NCBI RefSeq assembly: GCF_028858725.1
Contig: NC_084759.1
Location: forward strand, 87,092,944 to 87,156,943
DNA length: 64,000 nt
Source of the DNA: Colius striatus
Taxonomy: Eukaryota; Chordata; Aves; Coliiformes; Coliidae
Reading direction: 5' to 3'
The position numbers and the translations under genes were made by a program. Numbering within the stretch: the stretch's first letter is position 1; every line of letters starts with the position of its first letter. The notes beneath the pieces are model-generated. The model searched no databases and was not told the DNA's origin. It saw only the letters and a list, made by a program, of their open reading frames with translations. Shown piece by piece: positions 1-10,072 of the stretch.

Positions 1-990
1 CTCTTCTTCCTCTCCCTCTTCTTCCACATCTTCTTCCACTCCCTCTTCTCCCTCATCTTCTTCCACTTCCTCTTCTACCTCACCTTCTTCCATTCCCTCT
101 TCACCATCTTCCTTGTCCCCTACTTCCTCATCTTCTTCCTCTTCATTTTGCCACTCTTCTTCTTCCTTGCTTTCATCGTCTTCCCCTTCTGCTTCTGCCT
201 CTGCTCCTTCCTCTTCTTCATCCTCTCTTTCTTCTTCCACTTTATCCTCCCTCTCTTCTCTTTCTTCTTCTACTCCTTCCTCAACTGCCTTATTCTGCCT
301 ATTTGCATCTTCCTGTTCTTCTTCGGATACATCTTCTTCCCTACCCGTCAATGATTCTTCTAACTCCTCCTCTTCACCCTCTTTGTCTTTTTCATTTTCC
401 CTTTCTTTGTTTTCTTCTTTATTTTCCTTTTCATTTTCTCCTTCCTCTTCCGCCTCTACCTCTTCTTCTTCCTCCTCTTTATCGTCATCTCCTTCCTCAC
501 TCTCATCTCTTCCCTCACTTTTAACCTGTTCCTCCTTTTCTCTTGACAATGATTCTTCTAACTCCTCCTCTTCATCCTTTTTGACTTCCTCATTCTCCCT
601 TTCACTTTCTTCTTCATCTTCCTTTTCATCTTCTCTTTCCTCTTCTACTTCTACCTCTTTTTCTTCCTCTCCCTCTCTATCTTCACCTTGTTCCTCACTC
701 TCATCTCTTCCCTCACTTTTAACCTGTTCCTCCTTTTCTTTTGCACGATCGTCCTCCATATTGCCCTTTTCTCCCTCATTCAGCATTTCCTCTTCCTCCA
801 TCAACCTGCCTTCCTCATCTCCTTGCTCTTTGCCATCTTCCTGATTAATCCCTTCAGTCTCTTCTGCATCCTCATTCTCACTGTCTCTTTCAGCCTGTGA
901 TTCCTCTTTTTCATTTTCTTTTTCATTATCTTTTTCCTCTTCCTCATCATCCCTTTCTACTGAAACTTTATCTCTATTTTTTTTAACCTC
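1..990. repeat. Long polypyrimidine/polypurine tract (low complexity)
   Basis: The plus strand is dominated by C and T (TTCTTCC and CTCCTC units) for almost 1 kb, so the transcribed gene's coding strand is nearly all purine. It arises from Glu codons GAA/GAG, mixed with Lys, Gly and Asp. Such mirror-symmetric tracts can form triplex (H-DNA) and are prone to polymerase slippage and assembly error. It ends gradually near 1000, where the protein becomes less acidic. Confidence 0.9.
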
Positions 991-2052
991 AATCTCTTCC
1001 TCCTCTCCTAGTTCACTTGCACTGCCAAGTGTTTCATCTAGATTTTCTTTTATACTTTCACCTTCATTCTCCTGTTCTTGATTAGATTCGTCCGCATTCT
1101 CAACTTCTAACTGCTTGTCTTCATCAGATTGAGGTTCAGAGATTGTTTCTTCCTCATTCAGACTTTTTATTTCAGTTTCTTCTACATATTCTTTCTCATT
1201 GCTTGTAGCTTGCATCTCCTCCATCTCACCATTTTCTCTTTCTGTGTCCGAATCTTTCACTTTATCTACCATTTTCATCTCCTTCTGGACTTCCCTGCCT
1301 TCATAATAGTCCTCTACTTTTTCCATACCCTTAAGTATGTATTTTGGAAGATCATTACTACTTTCTTCAGTTGAAGATGATGACATAGATAAAGATATTT
1401 GTTTCAAAACGGGATCCTTTTTTTTTAACTTTCTCTGCTCTTCAACACTTTTTTCTCTGAGACATATTCTTTCAAATTTATCTGATTTTTCTACAACATC
1501 CTTTGTTTTGTTTTGACTTTCTATTGCTTCTTGACTTCCTTGCTTTTTAGTAGGGTTATATTTTCGTACAGTCAATGAATCAGTCTGGGGCTGATCTCTG
1601 GATGCAGAAGGAAGTACATCTATTTGAAGGAATTGCTTAGATTCAATAGCTTTTGACTTTTTATAGGAAGAATTCGATTTTTCAGTCAGAATTTGTTTTC
1701 CAGCAGTATGACTGTAAGCTACATCATCTCTGACAAATTCTGTAGTCTCTGCATATTCTTTTTCCCTTTTCACTAACCTGCATTTGTCCCTAGTCATTTG
1801 TTGGGCACCACTTTTCAAAGTACTAGTGCTTTTTACATGCTCAGATTTACCTTTCCTTGCATTTTTTTTGGCCACAGCCTTCCCTGTGAAGACACTACTT
1901 TTTTCTAAATCTTGTCCTGGTGACTCTGAAAGTGAAGATTGCTTTTGTAAAGAGCTAGATTCTAATTTTGAGCTGTCCTTCATGAAATCGGAATCCTTGC
2001 TTTTCAGCCCACCTTTAACATCTCTTTTCAGTTTCACATTTTTATTGTTCTT
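1..2052 (-). CDS. RPGR: RPGR exon 15 (ORF15-type Glu-rich exon), partial
   Basis: An open frame of 684 codons without a stop runs from an acceptor (TGGAATAG, AG at 2054-2053) to the left edge, in phase 0 with exon 14. The first ~230 codons are Lys/Ser/Gln-rich; from about position 1260 downward the chain becomes strongly acidic, and below ~1000 it is almost only E, D, K, G and R. This is the ORF15 exon known from mammals, where the Glu-Gly tract is polyglutamylated by TTLL5 and is the main mutation hotspot. Here the visible part is Glu/Asp/Lys mixed with scattered Gly, not the regular EEEGEGE pattern of mammals. A 66-codon segment is tandemly duplicated (see repeat at 349-744). The basic C-terminal domain and stop codon are not in the window. 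I see no clear similarity to the start of the human ORF15 exon beyond composition. Confidence 0.93.
349..744 (-). repeat. Imperfect tandem duplication of 198 nt (66 codons) inside RPGR ORF15 exon
   Basis: On the plus strand a block starting CAATGATTCTTCTAACTCC occurs at 349 and again at 547. A second block starting TCTCATCTCTTCCCTCAC occurs at 501 and again at 699. Both pairs are exactly 198 nt apart, which is 66 codons, so the reading frame is kept. At protein level this gives two copies of the motif EEQVKSEGRDESEE and two of EEELEESL. The copies have diverged between these blocks, so the duplication is not recent. Confidence 0.85.
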
Positions 2053-3049
2053 CTATTCCACACGAGAAGCAGAAAATTAAAAAGAGAGAAGGAAAGCATT
2101 AAGGACAAATGATAGCAAAAGAAAAAGGTTAAAAAAATCTGAACAAGAAAAGAAACAATTTGTATGAGAGGACTAAAAGACAGCATAAAAAGCAGAGTAT
2201 TTCACATGAAATGTATTTACATGTGCAAATATTAGAAGGATGTAATGTTCTGTTGATGGTAAATGTACTACTATGCCTTTTTCACCATCCAAGCACTTGA
2301 AATGAATGCAGTAAAAATTGTGCAGCCAGTAGCACTCCCCATGAACATGCAATATATGAGGCTGTGTGAACACAAGGAAAGAACTACAGTTCTCTTACAC
2401 TTTTCTCCACCTTTCCCCTTGGGAAATCTTCTAATGTACTCGTTATTCTAATAAATTGGAAAATGTATTGTCTTTCTCCTTTAAATTTTACACTTACTTA
2501 ACAAATTCTGCAGAACACTTTTTAAAATATAAAATAATTATCATATATACTAAAACGCTGAAATGTTGGGACTGCTTTACGATTGAAATAGGAAGATAAT
2601 ACAAAAGTATTTTAATTTCATAATGAAACTCAGTATTACTGCTCCTTTAAATACACTTCATGGTGAATATCTGCAAAATAGTCTCTATTTATATTGTGCC
2701 TGAAAAGTCAAAACATTTTAATATCAACAAACCAGTAGAAATGTATGTTACCAACTTATGTTACAAAGTGTATAATGATAGTCTCTTCCTGTTCTTTAAA
2801 CTGGTGAAGTATTATATACTCTCATTTCAAATTATGTTAGATATGAGGAGTTCTATGGACGTGTACAAGTTCTCTCTGACTTGTTAGCTGCTTAGGATTT
2901 TACCTCAAGAAAATTAGCGAGAGGAGGTTATAAAATTACTCTAGCTTTTTTAAAACTCAAACCAAAACAATTAGTATAAGGATAATACAAGAATTACAGA
3001 TATTTTAAACATAAGTATACATATATAGATATATAATTATTTACCATAC

Positions 3050-3115
3050 CTTTTGCTTTTGGAGTGGTGAAAATGTTAACGACTGGTCACTGGGATTGAA
3101 TACCATTGCATGTGT
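3050..3115 (-). CDS. RPGR: RPGR exon 14
   Basis: 66 nt, 22 codons, phase 0 at both ends, with acceptor TTTTTTGCAG and donor GTATGG. It translates to THAMVFNPSDQSLTF followed by SPLQKQK and lines up residue by residue with the human segment that begins THIM and ends SPVQKQK, immediately before the ORF15 exon. This small linker exon fixes the position of the ORF15 exon that follows. Confidence 0.93.
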
Positions 3116-4917
3116 CTGCAAAAAATAAGACCTCTATTAAAAAAAAAATTAATAGGGAAAGCGGCACCACAGTTCAACTACAGAGAGTTATTATATGAAC
3201 ATTTTAATATTATTGCACAGTCAGGTTGAGACTAATATGTATCATCATTCTTTTTTCTTATTCTACTCCCTCCTTTACTGCTTATAAAGAGAAAAAACAG
3301 CAACTAGCTTAGATGTCAATACCTAAACTGTCTGTAGAGACTGGGAGCTACATGCCCTCTCTTTACAGTCCACAAGCATATTTTAGATCCACCTTCTACT
3401 CACCCTGAAGTTATGGCTACAAATATAACATCTTCATCATAACTTTCAACTTAGTATCCAGTTTGATACCACACAGTCTTGAAAGAATATATTCAAAGAA
3501 ACAGTACATAGCAGAAATTTTCATTAGAGTCTAATGCTTTCACCTCTTCTAGATAAAGTAAAAAACCAAAACGCAAGGCAATGTAGACTATTACTAGGTG
3601 AGCAGGTAGAGTGAGATTTTGGTCATTCCTTCCCACACACTCCACATGACAAGATAATGTTCTCTGCTGCTGTTTATTAACTATTTATGGTTTAACCACC
3701 ATATTCTTTTTCAGCACTGAGTGCAGACAGTTCTGGATTCTGACTCCCAAGAATTTGTTCTGTCAATATGTTATTAAAGGCTTTTCCTCCTTTTGTCACA
3801 CTTCTCAATAAGATGTGGCCACAGTTTAGAAAAATTGAAACAACTATGCTGTAACAGATTGTTCTGATTGAGATTCAAGAAGAGCAATCTTTTTTCCTTG
3901 TATTTTGACAAGTTTGCCTGACCTTTTTCAAATTTACTATTTCATTCTGATGAACATTTTTAAATGGATTCATGACAGGTAGAAAAACAAAAAGGAGAAG
4001 GATGTCTGGCACATAACGTGTACAATATGTGATAAATAATGCCTCAGTAAAGTAAGGAAGGCCATCTTGTGCATCACATATGAAAATATTTTTCTTGTAA
4101 ACAAAAAAAAGTTTTATAACTGTTAAATAAATTGTATGCAGAAATGGGCTGTTAAATTAGTAAGTACTGTAAAGTACAAGCAAGCAATAATTCCTGCAAA
4201 ATGTGCAATCCCTCCAGTATAGCTGAAAACGTGTTCTGAGATCAGCGGACAGTCAGTTGCCTGTTTTTTTTCTATTCTGTTGAAGTTTAAAAAAAGACAA
4301 AAAACATCATTCCTTCCAGTTCACTGCATTAAGGCCAGCACACATCAGATCTGCCTGGAAAACAAAGTGATTTGGAAAGGTGCACAAGCCGTAAGCTGAA
4401 CACACCTTTTAAATAAAAGAAATATGTAGGAACATGTGTTGGGATTACCAAAGAATCAAAATTGTTGCATTTTGGTCTTCCCTTTAATATGATCCACCTG
4501 TATTTATAAAAACCTCTTATTAGAATAGCAAAAGACAGTTCACTGCTTTATTGCATATAATTTTCTCTCTTGGAAATGATCAAGAAAAAGAAGGTCAGAG
4601 ATCAACATAATCATGTGGTACCAAGTGTCCTCCTTCCTTCTGATATCCAGACCTAAAGCATGGTTAGGGGGCACACTACTTGGACCACTTCAATCTCATA
4701 TTTCAACATTAGTTGGAACAGGGAAACATTTTAGCATTCGGTAATGACAATATGGAATGCATGTTCACATAACACTATGTCAGTACTTCTTGGTGCCACA
4801 TGTGATGTTCTGGGGTAGTCAGGAGTTCTGCACTAAAACTTTAAACATGATTTAACTGCTTTGTTCTTCTCTTCAGAGAAAGGATTGAATCACAGATTCA
4901 TTAGTGAAATTTATTAC

Positions 4918-5021
4918 CATATTTAGGACGTCAGTTCTATCTCCAAGGTTTCTGTCAATATTCTCATTATCTGAATCTTCTGCAGAGTCCTCACCATATT
5001 TATCATTTTGATAATTCTTTT
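4918..5021 (-). CDS. RPGR: RPGR exon 13
   Basis: 104 nt with a pyrimidine-rich acceptor ending TCTTGAAG (AG at 5023-5022) and donor ATG|GTAATA. In frame it encodes an acidic segment ending NLGDRTDVLNM, matching human SLGETTDILNM, which also ends its exon. Entry in phase 1 is chosen because of the better pyrimidine tract; an alternative AG five bases on (exon start 5016, phase 0) cannot be excluded. The choice of entry interacts with the exon 12 problem at 5458-5461. Confidence 0.82.
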
Positions 5022-5437
5022 CTTCAAGATAAAATAGAGACAAGACACCATATGAACAAGCACTGTACAGCAAACAGAACATTCTAGTCTTGTAAAATAG
5101 ATATAATTTCTATTTTGCTGACTTAAACTGAAGTCCTAAGATTCCTCATTCCCCAACCCTAAGACACAGCAGAAGCACTTCAACTTTCTTTTTGTCACTA
5201 ATAACACTACAGTATCTCAGCAATCTGGCCTCTGTGCACTATAGATCTCCTACAGTTTTTGAAGGCTTTCAAGGCACAAATATTACATGAGATAAAGTAT
5301 CTTTTGGATAATTTCATTAATAATAGTGTACCAACAGATTAAATTAGCTGCAGTCACATTATCTACATTACACATTATCTGTGTAATGTACGGAGAGACA
5401 GCAATTTTAACTCCAATGCAGCACCATAAAACTGTAC

Positions 5438-5553
5438 CTACATAATTGTCAGCTTCATCTCAAGTTCATCAGGTATACAATCAGTTTCATACGGCACAAA
5501 ATCTGAGGGTTTAGGTCTCAGAAGGGAATCCAAATTCCCCTGCATTGCTTTTC
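5438..5553 (-). CDS. RPGR: RPGR exon 12 with apparent 1-nt frameshift
   Basis: Acceptor TTTCTGGTTCAG (AG at 5555-5554) is entered in phase 1 and the frame encodes an acidic linker including LLRPKPSDF and YETDCIPDEL, comparable to human QPEEPDYLLDEM. The read frame then meets TAG at 5440-5438, directly before an excellent donor (AG|GTACAG). The exon as read is 116 nt. One extra base near 5458-5461 (for example GAGGAT instead of GAGAT) would make it 117 nt, give the acidic continuation EDEADNYV, and leave in phase 1, which fits exon 13. A poor donor at 5441-5440 (GTAGGT) is the alternative, but it leaves in phase 2, which no good acceptor of exon 13 matches. Confidence 0.75.
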
Positions 5554-5890
5554 CTGAACCAGAAATGCTAATGGACATGCTGGCAGCTTTACAAATAATC
5601 ATCTTAATTCTAATTGAACTAATTACTTTCAAATTGGATTTTACTGTCCAATAAATCTGAGCTAACTTTTACACAGAAGCACTGCATTCTGCACTCTTCA
5701 GTATTGCTCTTCCCAGGAAATCACATATGCTCAGAAACCCAGACAAAGTCCAGAACTGCTCTAGAGCATCTGTGCAAAAGTCCAGCACTGCATCAGTATT
5801 GTTATCCAGGCATTAGCATTAGCTAGAATATTGCAAATCCTTATCACCTTATAAAACAGACAGTGAAGAGTATTTTTGCATTGAAGAAAG

Positions 5891-6417
5891 ATCATAGAAT
5901 CATAGAATGGTAGGGGTTGGAAGGGACCTTTAGACATCATCTAGTCCAACTTCCCTGCAGAAGCAGGTCAACCTAGATCAGGTCAGACAGGAACATGTCC
6001 AGGTGGGTCTTGAAGATCTCCAAGGAAGGAGACCCCACATCCTCCCAGGGCAGCCTGTGCCAGTGTTCCCTCACCCTCACAGTGAAATAAGTTTTTTCTT
6101 ATGTTTAAGAGGAACTTCTGTTCCAGCTTCATCCCATTACCCCTTGTCCTGCTGCTAACTACAACAGAAAAAAGGGATGTCCCAACCTCCTGACACCCAT
6201 CATTTAGATATTTGTAAATGTTAACAAGACACTCCCTCCTCACTCTCCTCTTTTCTAGACTAAACAGCCCCAGTTCCTGCAGCCTTTCCTCATATGAAAG
6301 ATGTTCCAGTCCCCTGATCATCTTGGTGGCCCTGCGCTGGACTCTCTCCAGAAGTTCCCTGTCCCTCTTGAGCTGGAGAGCCCAGAACTGGACACAGGAC
6401 TCCAGATGAGGCCTCTA
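5891..6417 (-). mobile_element. CR1 LINE fragment, 3' end, in RPGR intron 11
   Basis: The left edge carries ATCATAGAATCATAGAATGG, the complement of the CR1 3' tail, so the element is sense on the minus strand. Reading inward on the minus strand, its frame encodes the ORF2 C-terminus, with [20 protein letters not shown] and the downstream LFSVV..RTRGN region, then the short 3' UTR. It is 5' truncated near 6417 (complement of CTCCAGATGAGGCC). It has the same transcriptional orientation as RPGR. Confidence 0.92.
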
Positions 6418-6851
6418 AGAATTAGTAGACCTCCTTTCTTATCCAAGGTCTCTTGTAGTTCTTCCTGTACCCTTAAGGTTGGTCCTAATATTTTTTTTTC
6501 TGTAATTATTTCTTCTTTTTTAAGAAAACAGAGAAAGCACTTGCTAACCTTAGAGTATTTCTGTGAAGTCCTGTTTCTGCAGGTGTGAGGAATCACAGTT
6601 CTTCTATAATTTATAAGTTGCTTTTCTTTCATTCCACTCTCCTCTAAATCTTTAAGCACATTTTCCAAACATGAACAGTATGAAGCAACTTCTAGCATGC
6701 ATTTCCCAAATTTCATGTCTGTATGCTGCCAGACCCTCTTGAAGAAAGACTAAACTTAAACCTTTTTTCATGTTCAAACTGAGCATTAGTTTAGAATGCC
6801 AACAGCCAAAGTACATAACTATAAGAAAATAGCAAGATATGAGGACACTAC

Positions 6852-7011
6852 CTTTTTCATGGTCTCTATCCTTCAGAGGCTCAGCTTTGGGGAGACTAGT
6901 TGCAGCAAAACGGAGTGGGCTAGTGTTGCTAGTCACAGGCAATGAAGATCTTAAGAAGCCTTCTCCCAGTGGAGGCAGAGTTTGTGCCATTTGCATAAAC
7001 TGTTCTGGTGA
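6852..7011 (-). CDS. RPGR: RPGR exon 11
   Basis: 160 nt, in phase 0, out phase 1, acceptor AATCTTCTGAAAG and donor AAAAAG|GTAGTG. The translation begins SPEQFMQMAQTLPPLGEG, matching human SPDSFSMRRTLPPIEG just after the RMRRRER basic patch. This lies beyond the RCC1 propeller in the linker region. The remaining ~35 residues (rich in Ser, Pro and Leu) diverge from human. Confidence 0.9.
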
Positions 7012-7919
7012 CTTTCAGAAGATTAAAAAAAATATATTAAGAGTAGAAGAATAAAATGTAGGCAACCTCTTGTACTTAACAATTGGTATTTTCTTTTAGT
7101 TGCTGATACAGTGTTGTAACTTTGCACACAAAGCATAAACAAAATATCTTTACTCTTTTAATAGTCTGTAGTCCTACAAAGTGGAGGGGTATACAGTGGG
7201 ACATTTGAGATCATTTCTACATAATAATCTCAAACAGTCTTAAAATAGAGATAAAAAAGAAAGAGAAGTTTTGATTTTTATTTAAAGTGAAAATGCTAGT
7301 CTCTCAAATACTAATGAAATATTTAATCTACAACATCAATATATCTTTACAAAATAAATGTGTTTTTATGGTAGTCAGCTTTCACATAGGTAAGCAAAAA
7401 GATCTAACTGTTCTGTTCAAGGAAATCACAAGGAATGTGTAATAGAGATAAAGGACAGGAAACGACTATTTTAAGTAGATACAAGATCTCAGGATCGTTT
7501 CAAGCTGATTGTGAAACTTTGTCCTTTGATATTTTATAAACTATGAACGAACTTGATATATTCAAGGACTCAGGGAACAACAAAGAGAGTCAGGTTCTTG
7601 TTCTTTCTAAAAAATATTTCTAAGGTATTTAAAAAAAATGCAAAGGAACAGCCTCTATGTTTTAGAATTTAAAAAACCACAAAATCAATTTGAGTCTTCT
7701 TCACAGAAATAAACGAGTAAAATCTGACCAATACCTATCTTTTACCTGGATCAGCTTCGGAAACAGGGTAGATATTCATTCTCTTTTTATATATATTAAA
7801 AATAAACATGTATTTCAAGAAGATACATTTATCTGATGAGTATATTTTGTGATTTAAGCTTTAAAAGTAATTTTGTTTCTTAAAGGAAGCATAGCAATGC
7901 TAAACAGCTCTGAATTTAC

Positions 7920-8099
7920 CCTTTCTCGACGTCGCATTCGTGCTGATGTTAGTTTTAAGGTGTTTGTTAGTGAATATCCACTGATTTTAGAGATAGTAGA
8001 AGTCAAATGGTTCTCACATAAATCTTCTAAAAGTACCTCTTCAGATCCTTTAGGCCTTGGAGCAGCAAAAACTAGCATGTGACAACCACCACAAGCAAC
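7920..8099 (-). CDS. RPGR: RPGR exon 10 (end of RCC1-like domain)
   Basis: 180 nt, exactly 60 codons, phase 0 at both ends. It starts VACGGCHMLVFAAPR, the last RCC1 propeller motif (human VACGGCHMVVFAAPH), and ends LTSARMRRRER, matching human LSARMRRRER. Acceptor GGTGCTGTAG and donor AGG|GTAAAT. The middle ~30 residues are poorly conserved linker. Confidence 0.96.
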
Positions 8100-9244
8100 C
8101 TACAGCACCAAAAAGATGTCTGATTATTTCATTTGCAAGTACCAATACAAGAATCTCATTTTATTACAATCCTCTCTAGAGGCTTAGTTTATAACAAAAA
8201 CATAATAAAAGTAAGATATATTAAATTGCTTCAAATTCAGCTCTTAATGATGTTAGCAAGATACTTAAGGTACTTAATTACCTTTATTAATGACCAGTGA
8301 TCTATACTCACTTATTCTTAATTAAATACAATATATTTGCATTGAACAGGACACAGGACAAGTCTACTAAATTATTGGTATTGAAGTAAGTAAAGATATT
8401 TCCACTGATTTTTAAGGGATTCAACTTTATTATTTTGATGCAAGTCAGATGTGTGCAATGCAGATAGCTTCAGTGATACAAACTTTGGTATTATGTCACA
8501 AAACATAGAGCAAGTCCCACACCTTCCAATAGACAAGGTCTTATTACATAAAATCAGAGGTTTCACTTTTAAAAAAGTTTAAAACCCATACCACTTCTGA
8601 CAAAACCTCCTGAAACAATAAAGTCCAGCAACATAAACAGATTCGATCAACAGACCTTTGACCCAAAGTTTGCTCAATTCTGAGTCATGTTGCAGTCTTG
8701 TTGCTAGTAATTCTGTGACATTAATTTCTTAAACACCTCAAGAAATAGATTAATACAATGTCATTAAAAGAAAATAGTATTTCTGCATTCTCATCCCATT
8801 TTGATTAAAAAAAAGTAACTCCTCAAATTTTCCTACAGTTTAAAAATATACCACTGTATAAATAATCATAACAAGTGAAAAGATGACACTTTGGTGTTTT
8901 CAGAACAGATGTTGGTCTCTCCCTACTGACAACAACATAAGAGCAATAAATACTTAATTTCAAAGGCTACTACAGCTCTACATACCAAACAGTATAGCAC
9001 AACACTACTAAGTAAAATCCTAAAGCACAGTCTGTACGTCTAGGCCAAATCAAACACTTTCTAAACACAATGAACAGTGTGGTAAGTAAATATAATTTTC
9101 TTTCTCCTTCAAATTGTGTTGACTACAAACTATGTGTTACAAAAGGAAATAATTCTATAAAGAAACTTCAACTCTTATTAATAAAACATGTTTCATAAAA
9201 TGATTACTATTTAGATGGCTAAGAAGCCTGAACAAAAGTTTTAC

Positions 9245-9369
9245 CGAAAGAACTGTGAACTGCAAGAAATTGCAACACAGAGTAGGATCAAACTGATTTG
9301 TGCAACTCTGTTCTCCAAGGCCCAGCTTGCCGTGCCGCCCATTTCCAAAAGTAAACATGAGGCCATTCT
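9245..9369 (-). CDS. RPGR: RPGR exon 9 (RCC1 repeat)
   Basis: 125 nt, in phase 1, out phase 0. The translation [20 protein letters not shown] is a typical RCC1 blade with the G(N/D)GxxGxLGxG signature, followed by [11 protein letters not shown] joining VACGG of exon 10. Acceptor TCTGTACAG... reads as ATACAG, donor TCG|GTAAAA. At the junction human has KL where this sequence has LS. Confidence 0.95.
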
Positions 9370-9726
9370 CTGTATGTGGAAAAAACAAAGATGTTACTAA
9401 TAATGAAGACTCAATAAAAAATGAGGAAAAAACCATCACAAAGTAACATACTATGCAAGCAGGGAATATTTCTCTTTCAAAAGCAAAACCTGAACAAATA
9501 TTTTTGTATTTTCAGCAGATGAACACGATAGATAAATATGCATATTTTCATGCAAAGTATTGTCTGAGGTAAGAGTTAGTCTAGACAATTTGTAAAAAAA
9601 ACCCTAAACCAACAACAAAATAACAAGATTGAAATTGTATCGAAAAACAAAGGCTTCTAACAGGAGTACTTGTGAGCAAGACATGATTACGAGGTTATAA
9701 TTCCTCATGAGATACTGTGAACAGGG

Positions 9727-9752
9727 CTTTGCATGGCATGGCATGGCATGGC
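9727..9752 (+). repeat. Short (CATGG)n pentanucleotide repeat
   Basis: Four consecutive copies of GCATG/CATGG in RPGR intron 8, 24 bases from first to last. Too short for any functional claim. Confidence 0.85.
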
Positions 9753-9916
9753 TGTGAATCAGAAATTCCTAATATCAAATCTATCTTTCTCACTAGCTCA
9801 CTTAACCTTTAGAACTAGTAAGTTTGTCTTCTTCTACTGCTCACTTGATAAAGAAAGTTTTTACAGTATATTAGAGAGTCGTTGGAAGTGCATTTCAGAA
9901 TTTTTCACTTACATAC

Positions 9917-10072
9917 CTGCTATTACAGCAGTGTGATTTTCTCCACATGTAACGTTACATATTTTATGCTTCTTTAAGTGTTTCACAGACTTTGGTACTG
10001 AAGTTTCAAAAATATAAGTACCATGTCCCAGCTGCCCATATTGTCCAAGTCCAAAAGTATATACATCTGTCT
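9917..10072 (-). CDS. RPGR: RPGR exon 8 (RCC1 repeat)
   Basis: 156 nt, phase 1 at both ends, acceptor TTTTCAG and donor GCAG|GTATGT. The translation contains VYTFGLGQYGQLGHGT, a full RCC1 motif, and closes with VTCGENHTAVIAG. Human has VYTFGLGQFGQLGLGT and ISCGENHTALITD at the same places. Confidence 0.97.

Larger units (their letters stand above)
2053..9916 (-). other. RPGR introns 8-14 (intervals between exons): no further genes seen
   Basis: Introns are 2053-3049, 3116-4917, 5022-5437, 5554-6851, 7012-7919, 8100-9244 and 9370-9916. They are AT-rich with frequent stops in all frames. The only recognisable item is the CR1 copy at 5891-6417 in intron 11. A short pentanucleotide repeat sits at 9727-9752. 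I see no RNA gene or extra conserved exon in them. Confidence 0.7.

Noticed and set aside
113..844. Plus-strand 243-codon Ser-rich open frame at the left end
   Set aside because: It is the antisense reading of the Glu-rich RPGR exon: GAA/GAG codons read backwards give TTC/CTC/TCT. The minus-strand frame is longer, uninterrupted and joined by good splice sites.
5438..5442. Alternative exon 12 donor GTAGGT two codon positions earlier to avoid the TAG
   Set aside because: It leaves in phase 2, and neither usable acceptor of exon 13 (phase 1 at 5021, phase 0 at 5016) fits, so the one-base deletion explains the data better.
5983..6716. Minus-strand frames of 112 and 132 codons
   Set aside because: The first is the CR1 ORF2 remnant; the second reads through CR1 and unique intron DNA with no domain.
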